From contig NZ_CP035103.1 in assembly GCF_006094695.1 (NCBI RefSeq), positions 1,488,001 to 1,552,000 of the forward strand: a DNA stretch of 64,000 nucleotides. Reading direction: 5' to 3'. Source of the DNA: Kocuria rosea. GTDB taxonomy: Bacteria; Actinomycetota; Actinomycetes; Actinomycetales; Micrococcaceae. The position numbers and the translations under genes are program-made. A model generated the notes under the pieces. The model worked only from the letters and a program-made list of their open reading frames with translations, did not search any database and was not told the DNA's origin. This document shows, one piece after another, positions 34,907-44,892 of this stretch (position 1 is the first letter of the stretch; each line of letters begins with the position of its first letter).

Positions 34907-35734
34907 GTGCTCACCATCGACAACGTCCACAAGACGTTCTTCGCCGGGACCGTCAACGAGCGGCGCGCCCTCGCCGGAGTCTCGCTGACCCTGGCGGAGG
35001 GCGACTTCCTCACCGTCATCGGCTCCAACGGCGCCGGCAAGTCGACGATCCTCAACGCCATCTCGGGGAGCCTGATCCCGGACACCGGCACGGTGCGGGT
35101 CGACGACACCGACGTCACCCGGCTGCCCGAGCACAAGCGCGCCCGGTACCTGTCCCGCGTGTTCCAGGACCCCATGAAGGGCTCCTCGCCCACCATGACG
35201 GTCGAGCAGAACATGGCGATCGCGTACCAGCGGGGCAAGTCCCGCGGGCTCGCCCCGGGGCTCACCAGCGCCCGCCGCCAGCTCTTCCGCGACAAGCTGG
35301 CCAGCCTCGAGCTGGGCCTGGAGAACCGGCTGGGCGCCAAGGTGGGGCTGCTCTCCGGCGGCCAGCGGCAGGCGCTGTCCCTGCTCATGGCGACGTTCTC
35401 CGAGCCGCGCATCCTGCTCCTCGACGAGCACACGGCGGCCCTCGACCCGCAGCGCGCGGACCTCGTGTCCCGGCTCACCGCGGACATCGTGGCCGAGCAG
35501 CACCTCACCACGGTGATGGTCACGCACAACATGGACCAGGCCCTGCGCCTGGGCAACCGGCTCATCATGATGCACGAGGGCCGGATCCTCTTCGAGCTCG
35601 ACGCCGCGCAGAAGCAGTCGATGACGGTGCCCGGACTGCTCGAGCAGTTCCGCCGGCTGCAGCCCGGGGCGGGGCAGGAGGCGTTCGACGACGCTACGCT
35701 GTTCGAGAGCGTCAAGACCGAGGACGGTTCCTGA
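34907..35734 (+). CDS. ABC importer ATP-binding protein
   Basis: 275 residues from GTG 34907. Walker A GSNGAGKST, signature LLSGGQRQALSLL, Walker B ILLLDEHTAALDP (note Glu-His) and the switch His in VTHNMDQAL. The protein energises the importer made by the two upstream genes. A C-terminal extension of about 35 residues after the core probably has no catalytic role. Confidence 0.95.
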   Translation: MLTIDNVHKTFFAGTVNERRALAGVSLTLAEGDFLTVIGSNGAGKSTILNAISGSLIPDTGTVRVDDTDVTRLPEHKRARYLSRVFQDPMKGSSPTMTVEQNMAIAYQRGKSRGLAPGLTSARRQLFRDKLASLELGLENRLGAKVGLLSGGQRQALSLLMATFSEPRILLLDEHTAALDPQRADLVSRLTADIVAEQHLTTVMVTHNMDQALRLGNRLIMMHEGRILFELDAAQKQSMTVPGLLEQFRRLQPGAGQEAFDDATLFESVKTEDGS

Positions 35735-35776
35735 CCGGACGGCACCGGCCGCCGGTCCACGACCGGCGCGGACGAG

Positions 35777-35808
35777 GACGGGGCGGGCCGGGCACGGCCC
35801 GCCCCGTC
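35777..35808 (+). terminator. terminator of the ABC operon
   Basis: Perfect 14-bp stem (35777-35790/35795-35808), GGCA loop, 42 nt after the ATPase stop. Confidence 0.7.
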
Positions 35809-35875
35809 GCGCGTCGCCGGGCGGTCCGCCCGGCAGAGCCCAGCAGCACGTCCAGAAGGCCAGGAGAGCAGCCCC

Positions 35876-36247
35876 GTGAGCCAGACCCCCGACCCGCACC
35901 ACGCCCGCCGACGCACCGGAGGGTGGCTGCTGGCCGTGGGCGTGGTGGCCCTGTTCGTCTCCACGTTCACCGTGCCCGAGGCCATCCACCACCTGGCGCG
36001 CGTCTCGGCGGAGGACGGGACGGGCCTGAGCGGGCGCGCGGTGGTGGTCGTCGTGGTGGGCGCCGTGACCCTGCTCGGCGGAGGGGCCCTGTCGATCGCC
36101 GGGTTCAACTGGCGCCGCTCGGCGGGGGAGGGTCCCAGCCAGGAGGACCGGCTGCTCGACGAACAGTTCGGCGACGGGCCCGTGCGCCCCTACGACCCGG
36201 ACGAGTTCCGCGGCCCGGGGCGCCGGGACCCCGGCGCCCGCGACTGA
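35876..36247 (+). CDS. two-helix membrane protein of unknown function
   Basis: 123 residues from GTG 35876 (AGGAGAGC upstream). Two hydrophobic helices, GWLLAVGVVALFVSTFTV (about 15-33) and RAVVVVVVGAVTLLGGGALSIAGF (about 54-77), are joined by an extracytoplasmic loop. A polar C-terminus (80-123) contains many Asp, Gly, Arg and Pro. I recognise no family. It stands alone between the ABC operon terminator and the APC permease promoter. Confidence 0.65.
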   Translation: MSQTPDPHHARRRTGGWLLAVGVVALFVSTFTVPEAIHHLARVSAEDGTGLSGRAVVVVVVGAVTLLGGGALSIAGFNWRRSAGEGPSQEDRLLDEQFGDGPVRPYDPDEFRGPGRRDPGARD

Positions 36248-36293
36248 CGGGCCCACGACCGGGGCCCCGGCCTCCTGCGCCGGGCGGTCGGCC

Positions 36294-36299
36294 TAGACT
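36294..36299 (+). promoter_or_regulatory. -10 box of APC permease gene, leaderless
   Basis: TAGACT ends 6 nt before ATG 36306. Confidence 0.55.
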
Positions 36300-36305
36300 C
36301 GTCCC

Positions 36306-37682
36306 ATGCTCAATCAGCCTGCTGACGGTCCGGGCCTCAAGAAGCACATCACCGGGCCCCTCCTGTTCCTGTTCATCCTCGGAGACGTCCTCGGCGCCGG
36401 GGTCTACGCCCTCGTGGGCATCATCGCGGGGGAGGTGGGCGGCGTCACCTGGGCGCCGATGCTCGTGGCGCTGCTGCTGGCCCTGCTGACGGCCGCGTCC
36501 TATGCCGAGCTCGTCACCAAGTACCCGCGGGCGGGCGGGGCGGCGGTCTTCGCCCACCGCGCCTTCCGCGTCCCGATCGTGCCCTACCTCGTGGGCTTCT
36601 GCATGCTCACCGCCGGCGTGGTCAGCGCGTCCGCGCTGGCCCTGGCCTTCAGCGGGGACTATCTCGCGGTCTTCGTGGACGTGCCCCCGGCTGCCGGGGC
36701 CATCGTGTTCCTCGTCGCCATCGCCCTGCTCAACGCGCGCGGGATCAAGGAGTCGCTGCGCGCCAACGTCGTCATGACGGCGCTCGAGGTCTCGGGGCTG
36801 GTCCTGGTCGTCGTGGCCGTCGCCGTGATGCTCGGCGGCGGGGGCGGCGACGTCGGGCGCGCGGTGCGCTTCGGCGAGGACGTCGACCCGCTGCTGGGCG
36901 TGCTGGGCGCCGCACTGCTCGCGTACTACTCCTTCGTGGGCTTCGAGACCTCGGCCAACATGGCCGAGGAGGTCCGCGACGTGTCGCGGGTCTACCCCCG
37001 GGCCCTGTTCGGGTCCCTCCTGGTGGCCGGGGCGATGTACGTGCTGGTCGGCACGGCGGCGTCGGTGGCCCTGCCGGCCGACCGGCTGGAGTCCTCGAGC
37101 GCCCCGCTGCTGGACGTGGTGACGGCCACCGGGGTCCCGGTGCCCGGCTGGCTGTTCAGCCTCCTCGCCCTGGTCGCGGTGGCCAACGGGGCCCTGCTGA
37201 CCATGATCATGGCCAGCCGCCTCACCTACGGCATGGCCGTGCAGGGACTCTTCCCCGCCGTGCTGGGCCGGGTCCTGCCGGGCCGCGGCACCCCGTGGGT
37301 GGCCATCGTCGTCACGACCCTCGCCGCGCTGGCGCTGACCCTCACCGGTGGGGTGGCCGTGCTGGCGGAGACGGTGGTGCTGCTGCTGCTCATCGTCTTC
37401 ATCAGCACGAACGTCGCCGTCCTCGTGCTGCGCCGGGAGGCGGTCGAGCACCGGCACTTCCGTGCCTGGACGCCCCTGCCGGTGCTCGCCGTCCTGTCCT
37501 GCCTCGTGCTGCTGACCCAGCTGGAGGCCGGGGTGTGGGCACGCGGTGGGATCGTCCTCGCCGTGGGCGTGCTGCTCTACGCCGTCGCCCGGGTCCGCGG
37601 CGGGCAGCCTGTCCGGTACCGGCGGGCCGAGGAGGCGAGGGGCCGGGGCGCCGGCACCGGCCGACCCGCGGAGCGCCGCTGA
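36306..37682 (+). CDS. APC-family amino acid permease
   Basis: 458 residues, about 12 membrane helices. The first helix ITGPLLFLFILGDVLGAGVYALVGIIAGEVGG carries the unwound G-x-G substrate motif; FVGFETSANMAEEVRDVSRVYPRA is the conserved helix 6/7 region of APC transporters; ASRLTYGMAVQGLFPAVLGRV follows. It probably imports an amino acid or polyamine by proton symport; specificity cannot be read from sequence. Monocistronic, with a strong hairpin after it. Confidence 0.85.
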   Translation: MLNQPADGPGLKKHITGPLLFLFILGDVLGAGVYALVGIIAGEVGGVTWAPMLVALLLALLTAASYAELVTKYPRAGGAAVFAHRAFRVPIVPYLVGFCMLTAGVVSASALALAFSGDYLAVFVDVPPAAGAIVFLVAIALLNARGIKESLRANVVMTALEVSGLVLVVVAVAVMLGGGGGDVGRAVRFGEDVDPLLGVLGAALLAYYSFVGFETSANMAEEVRDVSRVYPRALFGSLLVAGAMYVLVGTAASVALPADRLESSSAPLLDVVTATGVPVPGWLFSLLALVAVANGALLTMIMASRLTYGMAVQGLFPAVLGRVLPGRGTPWVAIVVTTLAALALTLTGGVAVLAETVVLLLLIVFISTNVAVLVLRREAVEHRHFRAWTPLPVLAVLSCLVLLTQLEAGVWARGGIVLAVGVLLYAVARVRGGQPVRYRRAEEARGRGAGTGRPAERR

Positions 37683-37701
37683 CCGGCCCGGGCCGGGCAC
37701 G

Positions 37702-37739
37702 ACGAAGGCCCCGGACCAAGTGGTCCGGGGCCTTCGTCC
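37702..37739. terminator. 18-bp hairpin between the permease gene and tRNA-Arg
   Basis: Arms 37702-37719 and 37722-37739 are perfect reverse complements. The position between converging transcripts indicates a bidirectional terminator. Confidence 0.75.
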
Positions 37740-37743
37740 CGAG

Positions 37744-37819
37744 TGGTGCCCGCGGTAGGATTCGAACCTACGGCCTTCTGCTCCGGAGGCAGACGCTCTA
37801 TCCCCTGAGCTACGCGGGC
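37744..37819 (-). tRNA. tRNA-Arg (anticodon CCG)
   Basis: 76 nt including encoded CCA. The acceptor GCCCGCG pairs with CGCGGGC; the D-arm is GCTC/GAGC; the anticodon stem TCTGC/GCAGA encloses loop CTCCGGA, so anticodon CCG reading CGG; the T-arm is GTAGG-TTCGAAT-CCTAC. A TAGTAT box (37855-37850 on the reverse strand) would start transcription near 37843. It is divergent from argS, whose product charges it. Confidence 0.97.
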
Positions 37820-37912
37820 CTTTCACCGCCGCAGCGATGAACCTCGACGATACTAGCAGGTTTCGCGGGGTGCTCGTGGACCACTCGGCGCGGGCGCTCC
37901 ACGGCGCCCGGT

Positions 37913-37918
37913 TACACT
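37913..37918 (+). promoter_or_regulatory. -10 box of argS, leaderless
   Basis: TACACT ends 6 nt before GTG 37925. Confidence 0.55.
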
Positions 37919-37924
37919 GGTCCG

Positions 37925-39595
37925 GTGACTCCAGAACAACTTTCTCTCGCCGTATCCGCATGCCTGCAGGACGCCGTGGCCCGGGGCGACCTCGCCCTCG
38001 CCGACGGCGCTCCGCTGCCGGAGGTGCGGATCGAGCGACCGAAGAACCGGGAGCACGGGGACTGGGCGACCAACGTCGCCATGCAGCTGGCCAAGAAGGT
38101 GGGGCGCGCCCCGCGCGACGTCGCCGCCGTGGTCCGGGACCGCCTCCAGGGCACCGCGGGCGTGGCCGCCGTGGACGTCGCCGGGCCAGGCTTCCTCAAC
38201 ATCACCCTGGACGCCGCCGCCGCCGGGGAGATCGCCCGCACCGTCGTGGAGCAGGGCGAGGCCTTCGGCCGGGCTCGGTCGCTGGCCGGGACGTCCGTCA
38301 ACCTGGAGTTCGTCTCCGCGAACCCCACCGGCCCCGTCCACCTGGGCGGCACCCGCTGGGCCGCGGTCGGCGACTCCCTTGCCCGCGTGCTCGAGGCGCA
38401 GGGCGCGGACGTGGTGCGCGAGTACTACTTCAACGACGCCGGCGCGCAGATCGACCGCTTCGCCCGCTCCCTGCTGGCCCGCGCCCAGGGCGAACCCGCC
38501 CCCGAGGACGGCTACGGCGGGGAGTACATCACCGACATCGCCGCGCGCATCGTCGCCGAGAACCCCGGCGTCCTCGACTCCGGGGACCCCCAGGAGGCGT
38601 TCCGCGCCGCGGGCGTCGAGCTGATGTTCGCCGAGATCAAGTCCTCGCTGCACGACTTCGGCGTGGACTTCGACGTGTACTTCCACGAGCAGTCCCTGTT
38701 CGACCAGGGCGCCGTGGAGAAGCTCCTCGAGCAGCTCAAGACCTCCGGCGCCCTCTACTTCGCGGACGGCGCCTGGTGGCTGCGCTCGAGCGCCTACGGC
38801 GACGACAAGGACCGGGTGGTCATCAAGTCCGACGGCCAGGCCGCCTACATCGCCGGGGACATCGCCTACTTCAAGGACAAGCGGGACCGCGGCGCGGACC
38901 TGTGCATCTACATGCTCGGCGCCGACCACCACGGCTACGTGGCCCGGCTCAAGGCCGCCGCCGCCGCCCTGGGCGACGCCCCGGACCGGGTCGAGGTCCT
39001 CATCGGCCAGATGGTCAACCTCGTCAAGGACGGGGTGCCCGTGCGGATGTCCAAGCGCGCCGGCAACGTGGTGACCATGGAGGACCTCGTGGAGGCCGTC
39101 GGCGTCGACGCCGCCCGGTACTCGCTGACCCGTTTCTCCGTGGACTCCAACATCGACATCGACCTGGGCCTGCTGACCCGGCGCTCCAACGAGAACCCGG
39201 TGTTCTACGTCCAGTACGCCCACGCCCGCACGTGCGCGGTGGGGCGCAACGCCGAGGCGGCGGGGGTCGCCCGCACGGACGAGCGGGGGGAGGCCGTGTT
39301 CGACGCCTCGCTGCTCGACCACCCGATGGAGGGGGAGCTGCTGGCCGCCCTCGGCCAGTACCCGTCGGTGCTCGCCCAGGCCGCCGAGTTCCGCGAGCCG
39401 CACCGCGTGGCGCGCCACCTCGAGGTGCTCGCCGGGACCTACCACCGCTGGTACGACGCCTGCCGCGTGGCGCCGCAGGGCGAGGACGAGGTCACCGACC
39501 TGCACCGCACCCGCCTGTGGCTCAACGACGCCGCACGCCAGGTCCTGGCCAATGGCCTGGGCGTGCTCGGCGTGTCCGCGCCGGAGAGGATGTGA
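37925..39595 (+). CDS. argS: arginyl-tRNA synthetase
   Basis: 556 residues from GTG 37925. N-terminal Arg-tRNA synthetase domain (1-90, [26 protein letters not shown]), class I core with the HIGH-equivalent [19 protein letters not shown] and [18 protein letters not shown]-equivalent RMSKRAGN, and a C-terminal DALR anticodon-binding domain. The fourth HIGH residue is Gly, as in mycobacterial ArgS. It starts the argS-lysA-hom-thrC-thrB-rho block; lysA follows after 4 nt. Confidence 0.97.
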   Translation: MTPEQLSLAVSACLQDAVARGDLALADGAPLPEVRIERPKNREHGDWATNVAMQLAKKVGRAPRDVAAVVRDRLQGTAGVAAVDVAGPGFLNITLDAAAAGEIARTVVEQGEAFGRARSLAGTSVNLEFVSANPTGPVHLGGTRWAAVGDSLARVLEAQGADVVREYYFNDAGAQIDRFARSLLARAQGEPAPEDGYGGEYITDIAARIVAENPGVLDSGDPQEAFRAAGVELMFAEIKSSLHDFGVDFDVYFHEQSLFDQGAVEKLLEQLKTSGALYFADGAWWLRSSAYGDDKDRVVIKSDGQAAYIAGDIAYFKDKRDRGADLCIYMLGADHHGYVARLKAAAAALGDAPDRVEVLIGQMVNLVKDGVPVRMSKRAGNVVTMEDLVEAVGVDAARYSLTRFSVDSNIDIDLGLLTRRSNENPVFYVQYAHARTCAVGRNAEAAGVARTDERGEAVFDASLLDHPMEGELLAALGQYPSVLAQAAEFREPHRVARHLEVLAGTYHRWYDACRVAPQGEDEVTDLHRTRLWLNDAARQVLANGLGVLGVSAPERM

Positions 39596-39599
39596 TCGC

Positions 39600-41048
39600 A
39601 TGACCGCCGACCCGACCACCCGCACCGGGGGCTCCCCCCTGGCGCCGGCCTGGCTCAGCGTCCCCGAGGACCTCGACGCCCTCGACCCCGTCATCTGGCC
39701 CGAGGCGTTCCGCCGCGGCGAGGACGGCGTGCTGGCCGTCTCGGGGATCCCCGTCCCGGAGCTCGCCGAGCGCTACGGCACTCCTTCCTACATTTACTCC
39801 GAGGACACCTTCCGGGCACGCGCCCGCGAGTTCCGCGCTGCCTTCACCGAGGCGTTCGCGCGGATCGGGGCCGAGGTCTCCGTCTACTACGCCGGCAAGT
39901 CCTTCCTGACCACCGAGGTGGTGCGCTGGCTGCGCGAGGAGGGCCTCAACGTGGACACCGCCTCGGGCGGGGAGCTGGCCGTCGCCCTGCGCGGCGGCAT
40001 GGAGCCCGCCCGGATCGCCCTGCACGGCAACAACAAGTCCGCCGCCGAGATCACCCGCGCCCTCGACCACGGCCTCGGCCGGATCGTCGTGGACTCCCTC
40101 GCCGAGATCGAGCTCGTGGCCCACCTGGCGCGCACCCTCGGCGTCGTTGCCCCCGTGCTGATCCGGGTCACCCCCGGCGTGCACGCGTCCACGCACGAGT
40201 TCATCGCCACCGCCCACGAGGACCAGAAGTTTGGCCTGTCCCTCGCCCCGCCCGAGGGCGGGGGGGACAGCCCCGCGATGCAGGCCGTCGCCGCGTGCGT
40301 CCTGGAGCCCGAGCTCGACCTGCGCGGGATCCACTGCCACATCGGCTCCCAGATCTTCGACGCCGACGGCTTCGGGATGGCCGCGGAGCGGGTGCTCGCC
40401 TTCATGGCCGCCGCCGACGAGCGCTTCGGCCTGACCCTCCCGGAGCTCGACCTCGGCGGCGGTTACGGCATCGCCTACACCGAGGCCGACACCCCCCGCC
40501 CGGCCCGCGAGATCGCCGAGGCCCTCGCGGACCAGGTGGCCACCACGGCCCGGTCCCTGCGGATGGCGGTCCCGCACCTGTCCATCGAGCCCGGCCGCGC
40601 GATCTCCGGGCCGGCCGCGTGCACCCTCTACACCGTGGGCACCCTGAAGACCGTCACCGCGGAGTCCGGCGCGCAGCGCCGGTACGTCTCCGTGGACGGC
40701 GGGATGAGCGACAACGCCCGGCCCGTGCTCTACGGGGCCGACTACACGGCCGTGCTCGCGAACCGCCGCGCCGAGGGGGCCCCCGTGCTCTCCCGGGTGG
40801 TGGGCAAGCACTGCGAGTCCGGGGACATCGTGGTCCGGGACGTCTACCTGCCCGAGGACCTCGCCCCCGGGGACGTCCTGGCCGTGCCCGCCACCGGCGC
40901 CTACTGCTGGGCCCTGTCCAGCAACTACAACTGGATCGCCCGCCCGCCGGTCGTCGCCGTGCGCGCCGCCGGCGACCGGCCGGAGGCCCGGCTCATCGTG
41001 CGGGGCGAGACCGAAGAAGACCTGTTCGCCCGCGACCTGGGAGCCTGA
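39600..41048 (+). CDS. lysA: diaminopimelate decarboxylase
   Basis: 482 residues, ATG 39600. PLP-dependent fold III decarboxylase: Lys100 in YYAGKSF forms the Schiff base; NNKS, HCHIGSQIF, LGGGYGIAY, EPGRAI and CESGD contribute cofactor and substrate contacts. It converts meso-diaminopimelate to lysine. About 45 residues of actinobacterial N-terminal extension precede the barrel. The next gene, hom, starts directly after its stop, so aspartate-family amino acid genes are coupled. Confidence 0.96.
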   Translation: MTADPTTRTGGSPLAPAWLSVPEDLDALDPVIWPEAFRRGEDGVLAVSGIPVPELAERYGTPSYIYSEDTFRARAREFRAAFTEAFARIGAEVSVYYAGKSFLTTEVVRWLREEGLNVDTASGGELAVALRGGMEPARIALHGNNKSAAEITRALDHGLGRIVVDSLAEIELVAHLARTLGVVAPVLIRVTPGVHASTHEFIATAHEDQKFGLSLAPPEGGGDSPAMQAVAACVLEPELDLRGIHCHIGSQIFDADGFGMAAERVLAFMAAADERFGLTLPELDLGGGYGIAYTEADTPRPAREIAEALADQVATTARSLRMAVPHLSIEPGRAISGPAACTLYTVGTLKTVTAESGAQRRYVSVDGGMSDNARPVLYGADYTAVLANRRAEGAPVLSRVVGKHCESGDIVVRDVYLPEDLAPGDVLAVPATGAYCWALSSNYNWIARPPVVAVRAAGDRPEARLIVRGETEEDLFARDLGA

Positions 41049-42371
41049 TTGACCGCCTCGACCCCTGAGACCACCCGCCCGTCCTCGACCGTGAAGGTCG
41101 CCCTGCTCGGTGCCGGCAACGTCGGCGCCGAGGTGGCCCGGACCCTGCTCGACCACGGCCCCGAGTTCGCCGCCCGCGTGGGCGCGCCCGTGGAGCTCAT
41201 CGGCATCGCCGTGCGCGACCTCGCCGCCCGGCGGACCGTCGAGCTGCCCGAGGAGCTGCTCACGACCGACGCCGAGGCCCTCGTCGACGCCGCGGACGTG
41301 GTCATCGAGCTGACCGGCGGCATCGAGCCGGCCCGCAGCCGCATCCTGCGGGCCCTGCACGCCGGCAAGCCGGTGATCTCGGGCAACAAGGCCCTCATCG
41401 CCCGGCACGGCCGCCAGCTCCAGGACGCGGCCGACGCCGCCGGCGTGCCCCTGTCCTACGAGGCCGCCGTGGCCGGGGCGATCCCCATCGTGCGCCCCAT
41501 GCAGGACTCCCTCGCGGGGGACCGGGTGGACCGCGTGCTGGGCATCATGAACGGCACCACGAACTACATCCTCGACCAGATGGACACCACCGGCGCGCAG
41601 TTCGACGACGCGCTCGCCGAGGCGCAGGAGCTCGGCTACGCCGAGGCGGACCCCACCGCCGACGTGGAGGGCCACGACGCCGCGGCGAAGGCCGCGATCC
41701 TCGCGTCCCTGGCCTTCCACTCGACCTTCACCATCGACGACGTGTACTGCCGCGGCATCACCGGGGTCACCGCCGCGGACGTCGCCGCCGCCCGCGAGGC
41801 CGGCTACGTCATCAAGCTCCTGGCGGTGTGCGAGCGCTGCCCGGGCGGGGTGAACCTGCGGGTCACCCCGACCATGATCCCGCGGGAGCACCCGCTGGCC
41901 GGCGTGCACGGCGCCTACAACGCCGTGTTCGTCGAGGCAGCGAACGCCGGGTCCCTCATGTTCTACGGCGCGGGCGCCGGCGGCGCCGCCACCGCCTCGG
42001 CCGTGCTGGGCGACTTCGTCTCGGCCGCGCGCCGGCTCGTGCTCGGCGGCCCGGCCCAGGGCGCGGACCCCCACGCCCAGCTCGCCGCCGCGCCGATGGA
42101 CGACGTCCGCACGAGCTTCTCGATCACCCTGACGGTCCAGGACCGGCTCGGCGTCCTGGCGCGGATCGCCCAGGTCTTCGCCGACCACGGCGTGTCGATC
42201 TTCACGATGCAGCAGACGGACCACCCGCACGGCGACCCGCAGCTCTCGGAGATCCGGCTCGTGACCCACCGGGGCGCGAACAAGGACCTCGTGGCCACGG
42301 TGGACGCCCTGCGCGAGCTGCCCTTCGTCGAGGAGGTCGCCGGCGTGATCCGTGTGGAGCACGCCGACTGA
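41049..42371 (+). CDS. hom: homoserine dehydrogenase
   Basis: 440 residues from TTG 41049, immediately after the lysA TGA. The NAD(P)-binding motif [17 protein letters not shown] is at 17-33; catalytic region [13 protein letters not shown] and [23 protein letters not shown]-terminal ACT domain (about 355-430, [29 protein letters not shown]) for threonine feedback. It reduces aspartate semialdehyde to homoserine. A hairpin separates it from thrC. Confidence 0.96.
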   Translation: MTASTPETTRPSSTVKVALLGAGNVGAEVARTLLDHGPEFAARVGAPVELIGIAVRDLAARRTVELPEELLTTDAEALVDAADVVIELTGGIEPARSRILRALHAGKPVISGNKALIARHGRQLQDAADAAGVPLSYEAAVAGAIPIVRPMQDSLAGDRVDRVLGIMNGTTNYILDQMDTTGAQFDDALAEAQELGYAEADPTADVEGHDAAAKAAILASLAFHSTFTIDDVYCRGITGVTAADVAAAREAGYVIKLLAVCERCPGGVNLRVTPTMIPREHPLAGVHGAYNAVFVEAANAGSLMFYGAGAGGAATASAVLGDFVSAARRLVLGGPAQGADPHAQLAAAPMDDVRTSFSITLTVQDRLGVLARIAQVFADHGVSIFTMQQTDHPHGDPQLSEIRLVTHRGANKDLVATVDALRELPFVEEVAGVIRVEHAD

Positions 42372-42379
42372 TCCGCCCC

Positions 42380-42405
42380 GCGGTGCCGCCTGCGGGCGGC
42401 ACCGC
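42380..42405 (+). terminator. hairpin between hom and thrC
   Basis: 11-bp stem (42380-42390/42395-42405), TGCG loop, 9 nt after the hom stop. It may attenuate or process the lysA-hom/thrC-thrB transcript; full termination is not certain because thrC has no obvious own promoter. Confidence 0.5.
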
Positions 42406-42496
42406 ACCCGGAGGGGGTGCCGCCGCACGCCCCCCGCGAGCACCCCGCACGAGCACCCCCCCCGCACCACCGAGTCCACAGGAAGAGATCCAGCAC

Positions 42497-43606
42497 ATGG
42501 CACACGTCTGGCAGGGCGTCATCAACGAATACCGGGACCGGCTGCCGGTCTCCGGCTCCACCGAGGTCATCACGATGGGGGAGGGCGGTACGCCGCTGAT
42601 CCGGGCGCGCGCCCTCTCGGAGCTCACCGGCAACACCGTCTGGCTGAAGTTCGAGGGCATGAACCCGACCGGCTCGTTCAAGGACCGGGGCATGACCATG
42701 GCGATCACGAAGGCCAAGGAGGAGGGCGCCGAGGCCGTCGTGTGCGCCTCGACCGGCAACACCTCCGCCTCCGCCGCGGCCTACGCCAAGCAGGCCGGGC
42801 TCACGTGCGCGGTGCTCGTGCCGGAGGGGCGGATCGCCATGGGCAAGCTCTCGCAGGCCGTGGCGCACGGCGCGGACATCATCCAGGTGGACGGCAACTT
42901 CGACAACTGCCTCGAGGTGGCCCGCAAGCTCTCCGAGTCCTACCCCGTGTTCCTCGTCAACTCCGTGAACCCGTACCGGATCGAGGGCCAGAAGACCGGG
43001 GCGTTCGAGGTGGTCGACACCCTCGGCGACGCCCCGGACCTGCACATCCTGCCGGTCGGCAACGCCGGCAACATCACCGCGTACTGGAAGGGCTACCAGG
43101 AGTACGCCCGGCCCTACGCCTCCGCCACGGCGGGGGAGCTGCCGGCCGTCTCGACGAAGCTGCCCGTGATGTGGGGCTTCCAGGCCGAGGGCGCGGCCCC
43201 GCTGGTCCTCGGCCACCCCGTCACGGAGCCCGAGACCATCGCGACCGCCATCCGGATCGGCAACCCCGCGTCCTGGGACTCGGCGATCGCCGCCCGCGAC
43301 GAGTCCGGCGGGCTCATCGGCTCCGTCTCGGACGACGAGATCCTGACCGCCCACCGGTGGCTCTCGGCCAAGGAGGGCGTGTTCGTCGAGCCGGGCTCCG
43401 CCGCGGGCGTGGCCGGCCTGCTCCAGAAGCACGCCGCGGGGGAGGCCCCCACGGGGCAGACGGTGGTCATCACCGTGACCGGCCACGGTCTCAAGGACCC
43501 GCAGTGGGCGATCAAGGCCGCCGAGCGGGAGGACCCCTCGCTGGCCGAGCCCACGCGCGTGCCCTTCGACGTGGTCGCCGTCGCCGCCGCGCTGGGCCTG
43601 GAGTAG
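42497..43606 (+). CDS. thrC: threonine synthase
   Basis: 369 residues, ATG 42497 behind AGGAAGAG. Fold-type II PLP enzyme: Lys62 in [11 protein letters not shown] binds [18 protein letters not shown] is the Asn/Ser loop, and [13 protein letters not shown] holds the PLP phosphate. It makes threonine from phosphohomoserine. Compact size is that of the short, plant-unlike actinobacterial class. thrB begins 6 nt downstream. Confidence 0.96.
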   Translation: MAHVWQGVINEYRDRLPVSGSTEVITMGEGGTPLIRARALSELTGNTVWLKFEGMNPTGSFKDRGMTMAITKAKEEGAEAVVCASTGNTSASAAAYAKQAGLTCAVLVPEGRIAMGKLSQAVAHGADIIQVDGNFDNCLEVARKLSESYPVFLVNSVNPYRIEGQKTGAFEVVDTLGDAPDLHILPVGNAGNITAYWKGYQEYARPYASATAGELPAVSTKLPVMWGFQAEGAAPLVLGHPVTEPETIATAIRIGNPASWDSAIAARDESGGLIGSVSDDEILTAHRWLSAKEGVFVEPGSAAGVAGLLQKHAAGEAPTGQTVVITVTGHGLKDPQWAIKAAEREDPSLAEPTRVPFDVVAVAAALGLE

Positions 43607-43612
43607 TCCCGG

Positions 43613-44563
43613 ATGTTCGAGATCGGCCAGCGGGTAGCGGTGAGCGTCCCCGGCTCCACCGGCAACGTGGGCCCTGGCTACGACAGCCTGGGCCTGGCCC
43701 TGGGCCACTACGACGACCTCGCCGTCACCGTGACCGGCGGCGGCCTGGAGTTCGAGCTGCACGGGGAGGGCTCCGCGTCCGTGCCGCGGTCCGAGGAGCA
43801 CCTGGTGGTCCGCGCCATGCGGGCCGCCTTCCGGGCCGCGGGCGTCGAGGAGCTGCCGGGGCTGCGGCTCGAGGCGACCAACCGGATCCCGCACGGCCGC
43901 GGGATGGGCTCGAGCGCCTCGGCCGTGGTGGCCGGCGTGCTCGCGGCGAACGCGCTGCTGCCCGCGGAGCGAGCCCTCGACGACCGGCGCCTGCTCCAGG
44001 TCGCCGCCGCGATGGAGGGCCATCCGGACAACGTGGCCCCGTCCCTCTTCGGGGGGCTCGTGATCTCGTGGACCGACGCGGACGGCTACCGCAGCGCCCC
44101 CGTGACCGTCCACGAGGACGTCGTGCCGGTGGTGGCGATCCCCGACTTCGAGGTCCCCACCCGCCTCGCCCGCTCCCTGCTGCCCGCGACCGTCCCGCAC
44201 CACGACGCCGCGGTCAACGCCGGGCGGACGGCCCTGCTCGTCGAAGCCCTGACGCGGCGCCCCGAGCTGCTGCTGCCCGCCACCGAGGACCGGCTGCACC
44301 AGCCGTACCGGGCCTCGGCCATGCCCCCCAGCGCGCGGCTGATGGCCGCGCTGCGGGCCCGCGGGCTGCCGGCCATGATCTCCGGGGCCGGGCCGACCGT
44401 CCTGGTCCTCGCTGGGGATCGGGACCAGGCGCAGGAGACGGAGCAGGCCCTCACGGAGCTCGCCGCCCCCGGGGCCGATTCCGTCTCCTGGCGTGTCCTC
44501 CGTCTGCGCGTCGACGGTCAGGGTGCTAAGCTGGAGAGGCACCCGCAGCAGATCCAGGGGTAG
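43613..44563 (+). CDS. thrB: homoserine kinase
   Basis: 316 residues, ATG 43613. GHMP kinase motifs are present: VSVPGSTGNVGPGYDSLGLAL (1), PHGRGMGSSASAVVAGVLAAN (2, ATP-binding), and ISGAGPTVLVLAG (3). It phosphorylates homoserine for ThrC. Its 3' end contains TAAGCT (44527-44532), a candidate -10 box for rho. Confidence 0.95.
   Translation: MFEIGQRVAVSVPGSTGNVGPGYDSLGLALGHYDDLAVTVTGGGLEFELHGEGSASVPRSEEHLVVRAMRAAFRAAGVEELPGLRLEATNRIPHGRGMGSSASAVVAGVLAANALLPAERALDDRRLLQVAAAMEGHPDNVAPSLFGGLVISWTDADGYRSAPVTVHEDVVPVVAIPDFEVPTRLARSLLPATVPHHDAAVNAGRTALLVEALTRRPELLLPATEDRLHQPYRASAMPPSARLMAALRARGLPAMISGAGPTVLVLAGDRDQAQETEQALTELAAPGADSVSWRVLRLRVDGQGAKLERHPQQIQG
44527..44532 (+). promoter_or_regulatory. 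candidate rho -10 box inside thrB
   Basis: TAAGCT followed by GGAG; expected start near 44539, leaving a rho leader of about 350 nt. Confidence 0.35.
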
Positions 44564-44888
44564 GAGACCGCGCCCGGCGCGGCGAGGACAGCGGGCATCA
44601 TGAGGGGCAGCGCCCCGGTCGGATGCCCCGGGGTCCTCGGCTCCACCGCCTCAGATCCTCCGGTGATCCCCCGCCGGCACCGGCTTCTTCGATGCCGTCG
44701 GCGCCCCGGCCCGCACCGACACGGACCGGAGCGCACCATGATCTCCGGGTGACACCTTGTTCGCCCAGGCTGCCGCGCCCTGAAGTGCGCCCCGCCGCAG
44801 GCGGCCCGCGATCGCGGCCCGCCGGGAACCATCCACGGTCCTGGACTCTGAGATCCATGGGCCCCCCACCGAGGGAGAAGGACACTTC
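44564..44888 (+). other. rho leader region
   Basis: 325 nt between thrB and rho with no certain gene. It contains two overlapping open frames, 44600-44752 (51 codons) and 44623-44892 (90 codons), the latter ending in TGA that overlaps the rho GTG. Several GC-rich inverted segments (for example GCCGGC/GCCGTCGGC) can pair. Long rho leaders are autoregulatory in other bacteria; this stretch probably serves that purpose. Confidence 0.45.
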
Positions 44889-44892
44889 GTGA
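44623..44892 (+). CDS. possible rho leader ORF (89 residues)
   Basis: Starts at ATG 44623 and ends with TGA 44890-44892 overlapping the GTG of rho (GTGA). The product would be Pro/Arg/Ser-rich with no family resemblance, a composition expected of any open frame at this GC. The exact stop/start coupling is the only reason to list it; no good ribosome site precedes it. Confidence 0.25.
   Translation: MPRGPRLHRLRSSGDPPPAPASSMPSAPRPAPTRTGAHHDLRVTPCSPRLPRPEVRPAAGGPRSRPAGNHPRSWTLRSMGPPPREKDTS

Noticed and set aside
37744..37819. tRNA-Arg as an integration site with a nearby mobile element
   Set aside because: No integrase, direct repeat of the tRNA 3' end or atypical base composition is present on either side.
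38330..38365. ArgS HIGH motif appearing damaged (HLGG)
   Set aside because: The same Gly occurs in mycobacterial ArgS, so this is lineage-typical rather than a loss.
39522..42503. Very long antisense open frame across argS end, lysA and hom
   Set aside because: It mirrors the codon structure of three certain genes on the other strand; at this GC content antisense frames stay open for kilobases. No family motif or ribosome site.
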